Shown: in pieces, positions 23,611-33,700 of the stretch
Position numbering within the stretch: the first letter of the stretch is position 1
How the letters are laid out: each line of letters begins with the position of its first letter
DNA from: Lineolata rhizophorae
Taxonomy: Eukaryota; Ascomycota; Dothideomycetes; Lineolatales; Lineolataceae
NCBI GenBank assembly: GCA_010093515.1
Contig: MU001692.1
Location: 309,177-373,176 of the forward strand
Direction of reading: 5' to 3'
Length of the DNA: 64,000 nt
Position numbers and translations under genes: made by a program
The notes under the pieces: generated by a model
What the model saw: the letters and a program-made list of their open reading frames with translations, nothing else
Databases searched by the model: none
Told to the model about the DNA's origin: nothing

Positions 23611-24228
23611 CTAGTTCCAACCAATGATGCCCTCCGCAATCGTTCTATGCTTGGGCACGCCAAATCCTGTACGTTTGACAATAGATACGCGACGACCAAC
23701 AACGCCGTCACCTCCAACATCGAACGACAAAACTTCTTCTAAGATTGTGGTCGGTTGTCGGATATGGAAAGAGTAAAGCGGATCTTCCACGTTGTTCGAA
23801 TTCCCCAGGTTTCCGTCTTTGCTACGTTACCGACTCGCGTTAGCAAGGCGCCAATGCAAGCCTCGACGCATGGCCCCAAGACCTTGGATTCCGTGACGTG
23901 GCATGGCGTAGGAACAAATGAAGAGCTGCCCAAATGGACATGTACTCACTGGATCAGGATCAGACACTCCCCAAATACAGACCTAGCCAAAGCAGCTTCC
24001 CACTCCACACTCATTTCCGTCCGTTTACACCCGGCAGCGTCTCCCGGGTTCCGAAATGTTAGCCTGCTAGGGATGTCTAGTCTGACCCCATTGTTCAACT
24101 CCGGTCGGTGCAGAGTTGCAACGAGTCCGCCTATGTTGAGCCGTGGCGAATTCCCATTGCACATGTTTGTTCCGGGGCCAATAGAGAGGATCCTTGAGAA
24201 GGAATGAAAACGCTTGTCCGTAGAATGA
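23611..24228 (-). CDS. Unrecognised spliced gene, 3' two exons
   Basis: Two exons give about 160 residues: one from a CAG acceptor at 24229-24231 (24228-23950) and one from 23821 to the stop at 23611, joined by a 128-nt intron with donor GTGAGT and acceptor ACGTAG. The joined frame reads SFSRILSIGPGTNMCNG... then LILIH-KDGNLGNSNN and ends VGRRVSIVKRTGFGVPKHRT...GWN. A branch-point-like TTCCTAATCC precedes the upstream acceptor, so at least one more 5' exon is expected above 24.23 kb, but I could not fix it or the start codon. The protein is globular in composition and I do not recognise the family. It converges on the TMEM70-like gene, 220 bp away. Confidence 0.5.
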
Positions 24229-24231
24229 CTG

Positions 24232-24946
24232 CGGCGCGGATTAGGAAACGGAGCGACATAGAGTATGCCTATGGATGCGAGGAACCAGGAGACGAGAAGC
24301 CCCAGATTTTAATGCATGTAGCGGCTGCAACGGAGATCTTTATATGAGCTCCTCAACCTTTTCGGAGTCGAAGGGGCATTCGCATGTTTTGCATCCCGGC
24401 CATGGGAAGTTGCGGTTGTGGTGCCGCGAGACAGAATGAGCACATTTGCGCAACATCATTACACCCAGACGACGCCTCCGCCCGCGGTTGGATAGGGCAC
24501 GTGAATCCGCCTCAAGACATCTATAGCGGCCCTCGAGGCTTCTATTCTACATCCACAGCCCGAGTTTGAATGCATATGCGTCCAATTGACGCGTGGAAGG
24601 CCAACGTGCTAATTGGCGCCTTTCCGGTCTAGGTCATCAAAGTGCTCCGGAACGGGCCGCGGTGTATGCGGGGACGGTGCAGGCCTCAGTCTCTCGATTG
24701 GCCATAGCACGCGGCTTTTGACGCAGCCTCGCAGCAAAACAACACGCCAGCGTCGGACGCCTGTCCGCTTTTCCCGAACAGGCAGGTGTATTCTAGGCAT
24801 CAGTGGTTGCAGCCAAGAGCCCGGTGCCTGCTTAGCAACACAAGGCTTGAGCTCTCGGTCGTGATATTTCTGGAGGCCTGGCGCCGTGTTGACTCACCTG
24901 CATCATCTCTTCCACCAGACTTGCAGAGCCCTCGAAATTGTTCAAA
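24232..24946. other. Region upstream of the GNAT gene
   Basis: 715 bp that may hold the missing 5' exon(s) of the minus-strand gene ending at 23611, and the promoter of the acetyltransferase. A short Cys-containing minus-strand frame near 24.35-24.42 kb (GCKTCECPFDSEK) could be one exon but could not be joined in phase. Confidence 0.35.
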
Positions 24947-25743
24947 ATGCCTCTGGTTGTGCAGCCTCTCGCCTTTGACGACATCCCGAAGTACAACTCC
25001 CTATTTCACGATGCCTTCTTTGACACACCTATCGGTTCCATAGTCCACAGAGCGCCACCAAGCGCCGCCTCACGTGAGGCGCAAATCAAGAAGACCGCCA
25101 AACAGTTCCACAACCCCCATACACGCTTCTGGAAGGCCGTGGACGCCGACACGGGCGAGATTGCGGCAGCCGCGAAATGGTCTTTCTACACCGAGGACCG
25201 CGCCCAGGCCGAGGTGGATGAAGACACCCAAGTACCAGCACCTGGGCCGGAGAGCAACGAAGAGGGCCACATGGCATTTTTCGGCCATATCGCGCAGAGC
25301 CAGCGGGAGTTTCTCGGCACGAAGAAGCATGCACGTACGTCTCACTTCGCGCACATATAACTTCAACTGCTAGGGGGCTTGTGCGTGTTTTTTTAACGCC
25401 TCGTGAAAGCTGAGTGCCTTTGAAAGTATTACACGTCTTGATGACGCATCCACGCCACCGAAAACGAGGCGCCGGCTCGATATTGTTGCGCGAGGGGCTT
25501 GCCGAGGCCGACCGGCTTGGACTTGAGTCGTACGTCGCCGCCTCGGAGGATGGGCTGCCGCTCTATGCGAAGCATGGATTTGAAGCCGTCAAGGCCGTGA
25601 CATTTGACCTGGCGAAGTACGGCAGCGTTGAGGGTACCTCTACGAATACCATAATGATCCGGCCGGCGAGAGCAAAGGAGGGCGTGGAGAGCACGGTGGA
25701 AGCTTTTGTGTCCTCCAAGACTATCTCCGAACCCATGAGCTGA
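24947..25743 (+). CDS. GNAT-family N-acetyltransferase
   Basis: Predicted acetyl-CoA-dependent acetyltransferase; substrate unknown. Exons 24947-25334 and 25427-25743 are joined over a 92-nt intron (donor GTACGT, acceptor TTGAAAG) and give 234 residues. The splice restores KKHA-LLHVLMTHPRHRKRGAG. This is motif A of the GNAT fold, with the acetyl-CoA pyrophosphate loop R/Q-x-x-G-x-G/A at residues 141-146. Motif B follows as the LPLYAKHGFEAV segment. Without splicing, the first exon runs into a stop before motif A. The first part, starting MPLVVQPLAFDDIPKY, resembles fungal secondary-metabolism-type GNATs, with WSFYTED as a core strand. No partner gene suggests a substrate. Confidence 0.88.
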
Positions 25744-25936
25744 TTTGAGTTGAACTGAAATCAAATGCAATACCCGGATCTTCAACAGAGCACCACTGCT
25801 TTCCATGTGTGTTGGGTGTGGACAGATGTATAAGTGTCGAACTCGGTCACGCATTTAATCTCTAGAACTGCCGCTGCGACTTATCCGCGTTAGCACTATA
25901 AGAAAACCCGCAAATGACTCGATTTCCCGGGACGTA

Positions 25937-27718
25937 TTGCTACTAACCCCCTACATATGCCGCCGGTGGAACCAATGGGGCTCACAGATTCGAAGAGGGC
26001 TTTGCCAGAAGCCAATCAGATCCACCCATTGGTCGCCGGTGCCTGTCGGCACCTCGGAACACCATGACGAAGACACAACGAGCTCCAGAACTGACAGGAA
26101 GCAACAAAACACCGCTGCAGCAGAGATTGAAGCGGGCCGCGCAAAGATTGATGACTACCTAGGTTACTTTACGCGTCATCTTGCGACCATATCTAGAAGT
26201 ACTCCACCGAATGAGCCACGATTATCTATTGAGGGATTTGCGCAGCTCTATCTGAGCAATCAGAACCGTCATGGGCACCATTTCATCATCCACCAACATA
26301 ATCACCCGGTTGCCGGACTGCACTATAAGTCTAACAAGGCGACATTAGTACTTCACAGCATTCGAGAGACGCCGTATAACCAATTGAATGTAGATGATTT
26401 GCGTCTGCAATTCTCGGAGACCAGCTCCGTTTCTTTTTCAGTTCCGTATGGACTTCCAGGCAACCCCAATTCCTTGAGACCAGGACGGGTTGCAGTTGAA
26501 ACTAGAGTGCACACGATGTGGGTAAGGCCTGAGCAATTCCATAGCCTTTCAGACTCATAGGCTACTCTTCTTCTTCTTCTCCTTCTTCTTCTTCTCCTTC
26601 TTCTTCTTCTCCTTCTTCTTCTTCTCCTTCTTCTTCTTCTTCCTGGTGATGCGAACTTAATATCCAACATTTCCTACTCTGGTCCTTGTCCTATAGGTTC
26701 GCTTGTTGTAATCGAAATGACTAGTGTATTTCGTATGTTGCTGACGAAAGAGTAGAGCCATCTCATAGAAACATCTTCAAAGGCAACAGGATCGCTTCTT
26801 ATCTGGGATACTGGAGAATATTCAATCCTGCCTAAAAGTGAACAAGACGTCGACACAGATGACGATTCGGATGGCAAGGCTACTCTAGACCCCGAAACCA
26901 ACAGAATACCAGAGAACGAAAAGCTTATCCACGCATTTCAATCTGTAAGTCTGAGCGTTTCTGTGGCTTCATATTTCAGAACAAGAAGTACTAAAACCTG
27001 ATAGAAATACATTCGGCTACGACTACACGGAACCCGACTTCCAGAGATGTACACAATCATACTGCGACTTCCTCGGGCGAATCAGCTCATGGCAAGAAAA
27101 TCAGCCAGATCGAAGGCACCTAGACGCGTAGCTAGAAAGTCTAGAACGGACGAGGGCCTGCAGACGACAGACACCGAATGGGACGAGGCCCAAAATGCTA
27201 CGCTGCAGTCACAGAAGCGGCGCAAACTCTCCACGACCTCGACTGTTAGAGATACCCGTATTTCAGGCGACGTGGAAGATAAGGGTGTTGGCGATGATGA
27301 CACAGGTGTTGCTTCAGATGAAGACCTTACGGAGGACGAAATGGCCGAAATCCGCAAAAAAAATGCGTACCCTGGCGCAGAGAATAGCATCGGCTCTGTA
27401 CATCAAAGATCGTGGTACCTTAGCCTTGACCGCTGGCACTGCGGGTTTGAGAAATCTCACTCCGGACGGCAAAAAGGCCGTTGGGTTCGACGTTCAACCC
27501 ATCGCGATGGTTCCGCGGATCCGGTTCTAGAAGGATTTGAGACGTTCTTCGTTCGGGGAGCAGAATTCGAACGGAGTGTGGTGACCGGGAGACTTAGCGG
27601 TGAAGTGATGAGTGATGAGGGTGTTACACGGTTTGTGGAACGGAAGATGTGGAGGCCGATACTTGAGTGGTCAGTATACACAGAACTTGCACAGGTATTG
27701 CAACTTCGTGGCAATTAA
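25937..27718 (+). CDS. LigD-type 3'-phosphoesterase domain protein with an aberrant splice donor
   Basis: Stand-alone fungal relative of the 3'-phosphoesterase domain of bacterial DNA ligase D, which trims 3'-phosphates and ribonucleotides at DNA breaks. Exon blocks are ~25937-26324, 26394-26521, 26756-26944 and 27005-27718. The second and third introns have normal GTAAGG and GTAAGT donors. The first, 26325-26393, begins ATAAGT instead of GTAAGT. Splicing it gives HHFIIHQHNHPVAGLHY-DLRLQF, the metal-binding His-Tyr-Asp motif. Retaining it inserts 23 residues there without a stop. Other conserved blocks are IRLRLHGTRLP, NAYPGAENSIGSVHQR and ERKMWRPILEW. No ATG lies in frame upstream, so the start (25937 is only the open-frame edge) is unresolved and a 5' exon is probably missing. 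The gene may be decaying. Confidence 0.72.
26325..26393 (+). other. Non-canonical AT-AG intron (donor +1 is A) in the phosphoesterase gene
   Basis: CACT|ATAAGTCTAAC ... GTATAACCAATTGAATGTAG|ATGATTTG. Removing these 69 nt gives the family sequence LHYDLRL. The donor equals the consensus GTAAGT except that position +1 is A. The length is a multiple of three and no stop occurs, so retention keeps the frame open. Confidence 0.7.
26565..26642. repeat. (TTC)n microsatellite with 15-bp higher-order unit
   Basis: A pyrimidine-only tract in which four or so TTC units are followed by TCC, repeated about five times, giving a 15-bp period. It lies wholly inside the 234-nt intron 26522-26755 of the phosphoesterase gene, upstream of the GCTGAC branch point. 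Confidence 0.9.
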
Positions 27719-29477
27719 TGACCCAGCTTCAAAGGATTGAGGTACGTAGCCTAGCATGGGACAACAAATGAATGGTCATGCGTTTAATTTCGACATGTGA
27801 CTTTTTGAAGTGCAAAGCTTTGAAGTTACTACTTCCGCATTTCGCGATTCCCATTTTGTAGGTTCTTCGCTTGATAGTTATTTTAGACTTAAGCAAGTAA
27901 TTGCCAACTTACGAGCCGACGCGCCGTTAGTTCGAAGTGATAACTTCAGGAAGCTCGAGGACATAGGGGAGGAGACACCCAAGTTCAACTAAAAAGCTGA
28001 GGAACAAGTTATCACACTCATACTTATATGGTAGAGCATCATGCCACGCTCATACCGTCACTTGGTAAAAAGCATTTCTAGACGTTTATTATGGTCGCAC
28101 TTAAGACCACGACCTTATCATGACGGACATTTGTCTCTCAAGCACGTATGACGTCTACCAAGGGAATGGGTCATTACTGGGCCTGTAGCTCATTTAATGT
28201 CATATCGAAATTATTGAAAGGACTCAAGTTTGTGATTATCTTCTAGGAAACGTAGTGTGGATCCGTATAAACACTCCCAATGATGCCACCTCCATTTCTT
28301 CTAAGCTCTCCGGGAACTATTTAGTATGAAACAGGATGTTGTAAATACAGTGACTATGCGCAGGACTTACAAAGAAGCCCTCAAGGCTCGTTACATTAAC
28401 CTATTGCTAGGTTGCTACGTGCGAGCCTGAACGCGTTACTTCCCGCAGCGATTGATCATTGACACAGATCCGACCATATGCCATGGCTCTTGTCAATACT
28501 AAACATCGAACTCATGGCTGGGATGAGGCATCCTACGACAAACGTAGAAGGTTCTTCCCGGTTGCTAGAAAATGATCTTCGTGCCGTGCAAGCTATGCAT
28601 CAATAAGCTTTTCCATATAATTGCTACAACGCATGAAACATATACCTAGGTCCAAGGCGGCGACGCAGGACGCTTTCCTTTGTGCTAGCTAACTGCAGGA
28701 ACATGCTGAACCAAACAGGCTGTAGCCGCACTTTACAGACTGCAGACTCACACCCAGGATCGAAGTGCTCGAGCTAATTGAATTCCTGTCGTGAACACGG
28801 ATTGCGCCCTTAGCCTATAGATGACCTCGACTCATGATGTGGTGGAGTTTGCTTTTCTCGTCAGGGCGCCATTACTCCCGGAACCCGAAGACAGTAGCCG
28901 GGGACAAAGGCGCAGCCGTCGAGCATGACGCACTTGCACGAAATCCAAGGCCTGGCTCAATGGCGGACGACGGTGGTCAGGACATGGAGCGTAAGGACCC
29001 AACCGGGCTTGTCGCGAAACTCCCGTCGGGGCCCAACTGCCCCGCAGTCTGTACATAGGCCCGTGAGCCCCGCTAACCGCCTACGACCCGGAGGGGGAGC
29101 GACTTCAACCGCCCGGAGTAATTGGTCCCATCTCGGAGGGTCCTTAGCGCGAGCTCCTATGTACGTAGTAAGCCTTCAGACGGTCAACATAACGCGGACG
29201 CTCCCGCAGAGCCACAATCCAGCGAATCTTCCTCGTTTTCGATCGGCGTTGAACAGAATCCCCAAAGCACCCAGGGGTAGCCATACTCTGTGGAAACTTT
29301 ACGCACATATGATATCACTGTTCCCCTTGCTGAAGCAGCGGAGCGCAAAGACCTCCATTTGAACGACGCCGCTTTGGTCGTACCGGCGACGTGGCCTTGT
29401 GAGAAACACTTTGCTACGGATATTGTCGCTAGCCGATTGCAAGCGTCCTAGCTGTGCTCCAGAGGTGCTCTCTCAAC
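27719..29477. other. Gene-free stretch between phosphoesterase and SMP-30 genes
   Basis: 1.76 kb of mid-GC sequence with only short open frames. It contains a nested perfect inverted repeat at 28384-28428 (outer arms AGGCTCG/CGAGCCT, inner arms AACCTA/TAGGTT). The last ~600 bp should include the promoter of the SMP-30-like gene. Confidence 0.45.
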
Positions 29478-30740
29478 ATGGCGATTAAGAAGTACACTGT
29501 TACTGAGGTGAGGGCCCGAGAAGAAAAAGTAAAGGGCAAATGCCCTCGGCTCTGTGCGATATTAATGCATTACGCCGTAGCCATACCTCGAAACCAAGTG
29601 TGGATTGGGCGAAGGTCCCTTCTGGGAAGAGTCGACAAACACGCTGCGCTTTGTCGACATCGTGAAGCAACAAATCCACGTTGTTGATTTGACAGCCGGG
29701 CCCACATCGCATAAGGTTCTAGCTAAGCTTGATATCTCTATTGGGTAACTCGCTCTGGCGTCCTTTTTATAGTGTTTATGTCGTCTGGAAACACTACCTT
29801 AGATTGGAAAGAACTGACCCATGGGATTACCTCTGAACAGTGTAACAGCCGACATCGAGGGAAATGGCAACGGAGACTTTGTGTTTGCCGGGAAGCATGG
29901 ATTTGGGATATTCCGGAGGGCAGAAGGTAGCTATGAGTACATAAAACGAGTTTGGACCGTGGAGGAAGTCAAAGATGGCCGGGAGCACAGGTTTGTCTCC
30001 AGCATAACTCAGGAAGCATGCACTAGATTTGCTTGGCGGGGAAACTGACGGATTTGTTTGGGACTTAGAATGCGCTTCAATGACGGAGCGGTTGATACTG
30101 AAGGCCGGTTTTGGGCGGGTGCAATGAATGATCCCCTTGTTCATGAGATAACCAACGAAGGTAAGTTGAAGTCACTTCGAGAAGCGTCTGCCCGTCCTTG
30201 GAATAGTGTCCTCCGATATTATAGAAACTTACATTACGTACGCCAGGCGTCCTCTTTCGCCTTGATCCAGATCTCAGTCTCCACAGGGTTATTACCTCCG
30301 ACGTTGCGATTCCCAATGGGGGTGTCTGGACTGCGGATAACAGTACTTTCTATCTCACGGAGAGCCAGGTCAGCAGCATTTTCGCCTACAACTTTGACGC
30401 CGCCACGGGGACTATCAGCAATCGACGAGTCTTTTATAAACCGGCCGAAGGTTCGCCTGATGGGCATGTCCTCGACGAGGAAAACCACATGTGGACTGCC
30501 ATCTATGGGGGCAGTAAGGTCTTGAGAATAAGTCCCGCCGGGGAGGTCGTGGCAGAAATAGAGCTGCCAACTCGCTGTCCCACCTGCCCGGCATTCGCTG
30601 GTACCGAGTTGTTCGTCACCAGCGCTGCGGAGAACGAGCCCGAGAAGTACCCCGGATCGGCGAAGTACGCGGGAAACGTTTTCAAATGCGACGTGGGAGT
30701 CCGTGGTCTTAGGCCGAACAAATTCCGCTTTGCGAAGTAG
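29478..30740 (+). CDS. SMP-30/gluconolactonase/LRE-like family protein
   Basis: Predicted six-bladed beta-propeller lactonase or regucalcin-like metal-dependent hydrolase; substrate unknown, possibly a sugar lactone. Five exons, 29478-29507, 29599-29744, 29841-29990, 30069-30160 and 30247-30740, give 303 residues. All introns (78-96 nt) are GT-AG. The expected metal ligands are present: Glu15 in GLGEGPFW, Asn113 in RMRFNDGAVD, Asn163 in IPNGG and Asp211 in EGSPDGHVLD. GRFWAGAMND and ENHMWTAIYGG are typical blade motifs. The first exon encodes only ten residues, so the start and the first junction (TE|CGLGEG) are the least certain parts. No signal peptide is seen, suggesting a cytosolic enzyme. 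Confidence 0.9.
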
Positions 30741-33700
30741 GGAATCATCGAGCCAATCATGGTGGTCACTAAGCAGGCAGCATGTTTCGACGACAGCAGG
30801 GAGAAGGTTAAGAATAGAACATAGACCTGCCGTACTGCACAACGTCGCAAGACGGCACTGAATTGAAATCAATCGAAATGGGGTGTCTAGAAATGTGCTC
30901 GGCGTACAGGGGGAGGGGTCTCTCGGCCATGTCGGACGCTGGGGTTGAATCCGCGATGGTTCCACGTTCCATTCCATGCCGACACTTTGCTGGGAACAAC
31001 ACAGATGCTGGAGGCCTTGCAGGAAAGCAAGCGGCTGAGAGATTGAGAGAAAACACCCGGAGACCCCGCAGATTCGGTGGGCTGCGGCTCGCCGACGCGA
31101 CTGGCAGCTCGCGCGGCACACTCGAAGGGCCAATCGGCCCGTTGGATGCGGGACCACGCCATCTATCACAGTCGGGGACCTCCACCCCCTGAAATATATA
31201 GAGGTGTGAGAGCGTTCAGACGAAGAGAAAGGATCCCGCAATCTTAGACATGTGTTGGTGACTCTGCTCCGCGGACGCCCCCGCCCGCGAATACGTCCTC
31301 GACAGTGGACGACACGCGATGCGGTTCGTCCTGTTCGTGGCGGACGTTGGCGGTAGGGGGCGCGGGGTGATGTGCCGCATACTACGTAAGACGGCCGCGC
31401 GCACGGCTGTACAATACATACACGCTCCGCAAAGTTGTGCAAGAAGCGGGCACCGAGCGGGCCCAAATGGTGGCGACAAAAGAGGAGGCGGCAGCAACCA
31501 ATGGGAGCCGGCTGCATCTGCAGACCATTATTGTCGGCAGGGCGTCGAGAACATGTGACGAGCGTCCGATGCACGGCATCTGCAGGACGTCTGGGACGGC
31601 GGGCGTGGCGGTCCAACCGTCCAGGAATCCAAGAATCCAAGCGCTCGCTGGCAGACGGTGAGTGGGCGACGGGGGTTGCGGCGAGGCGGGCTGGCGAGCG
31701 GGTTGAGCGGGAGCGAGAGGGCGGGCGCAGCGGAATGGACCGCCGCCAACGGCGCTAGCAGCCTGGCCGGTCCCGCCGGTTCCCGCCGCGCGACGCCCGC
31801 CGGCCGCAGGTCGGGCTGGCGTCATCAGGGGCCCCGATTGGGCCTCCCAGCAGCTTGTCACCTGGAGCACACCAGGCAGAGACGTGGGCGAGGCCGCCGT
31901 GGCTGCGCCGTGGGTCATCATACATACATACCTACCTACCTAGGTTTTGTACTTGCCCTGCGACGGTGCCATGGCACCACCCGTCCAGGCGGGTGGGTGT
32001 GGTGGACCACCGGCTCAGCCAGCCTACCTATGGCCCGAAGGAGGGGAAATACGTCAGGCTGTTACCACGGGTAGGTGCCGTCGCCCACACGCACCGTGCA
32101 GTGCCCTCGGCGCCGATTGGCTGCCCCAGGACTCCGAAGCGCAGATTCCGTAAGTAGTTCGATCTTTTTGCGCGTGTTGTGTGACGCGCACTCGCGAAGG
32201 CGTGTGTGTGCGTGCCAGGACGCAGCGGGCAGCAGCAGCCTCTTCTCCATCGGGTAATGCCGCGTTTTGGGATCCACCCTGTCACACTCGCCTCCGCGCG
32301 CCGAGTGCTGCTATCCGCCCTCCCTAATTTTCGGCCGGTGGAGATAACGGCAGGCGCGCCGTTTGGCTCGGCTCAGCACGTAAAATGATGAGAGACCGAC
32401 GGCGACGGAGGCGGCGGCTCTTCATCTTCGACGGAAATGCTGGAAAAAAAAGAGCGACGGCGGGATCTCGCCGACGCCGGCGCCGTCCGTCTGCCGTCCG
32501 TCTGCCGTCCAACCTAACGGGCCGCCCCAAGGTCGGGGGAAGCAAGCGAGCTCGAGGTGGCGCCGCCTTTGATTGGATTGTGGGGCCCAAGGGCCCTCCG
32601 TCCCGCTGAGGTGCAGGCCTTCATCAGGTACCCGAGAGTGAGCAATTGGCATTATCCCGGGGACAGCGGCGACATGGTCGCAAAACGAGAAATGAGACTC
32701 CAGATTTTACTTTTTGCAGTACATAGCTACACATTACATACTACGGCACGTATGCAGGGCGTCAGCGCACAGATGTTGGGCCATGCCGTTGAGGCGCTCC
32801 GCACGTTGCTGTCGGAAGAGTGATGTGGCACTGCGTGGCTATCGATTGGACCAATCAGATTCGCCGCCTGCTCGCGGTTGCGGAAGGGCCCGAATCAAGG
32901 TGGTCCGATGCCTGGATGCTTTGGCCGCGTCGGTCCTTGGGACCCCGGCCGCCTGGGGACGTCAAGGATACATATGTACTATGTACATTTTCACGCCGCC
33001 AATGCCACTAATCTGGCCTCGCGCGATACTTCCGCGTCTGTGTTTCATTCGACAAGTGCTCTACATATGTCGTAGTAGGCAGCGGCTTTCTGGTCTTGCC
33101 TTGTCTTTCTATTGCAGGCAGCCAACGCGCAAGGCATCTTGGACGAGTCGGGTACGTAGAGGGGGCCAACCTATTCTCCGTCGGTCGTCTGCACTTGGCG
33201 ATTGCGTGAGTTTGGGCGTCCTCCCCTTCCTGAGCGTTCTGACCGATGCGATCGGCGCCTTTCCCGCACTGGCGGGCGCATGCGAGCGCTGACATGTATG
33301 GGTCCATTGCAGTACTGTCGCATGCAGGCTTAAGATGGCACAATAGGAGACCGACTTGGTATGGTGGAGTATGCTGCTCCCTTGCATCGTAGTCTACTGA
33401 CCGTCTTCCTCGAGCTTCTACGATGCATGTGCGCTGTGATGGCCAAGTTCGAATCTTGTTCGATTTCCGCAAAGCACGATAAGTGAGTTGCCTTCTTACC
33501 CGGTGCTGCTCTGGTGCCCAGGACCTGATTCAGTAACAATCCGATTTCCCGTCCGAATCATGGAGCTAGCGTAATGGCGCAAGACATTGGGTAGCAACAA
33601 CCGCTCGGATGAGTTGGGTTGGGCTCCTGCAAGACATCATTGTTGGGGTCAGCTGAGTCGATCCGTATCTCACAGCCCGAAACGTTAAGGTTAAATATCT

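Noticed and set aside
26353-26670. Poly-Arg minus-strand frame
   Set aside because: It is the translation of the intronic TTC microsatellite on the wrong strand.
22481-30740. A possible gene cluster (membrane protein, GNAT, phosphoesterase, SMP-30)
   Set aside because: No backbone enzyme, transporter or regulator, and the functions do not connect; ordinary neighbours.
30234-31640. 468-codon minus-strand open frame
   Set aside because: Its first part is antisense to the last exon of the SMP-30-like gene, and the rest has biased Arg/Pro/Ser composition without domains.
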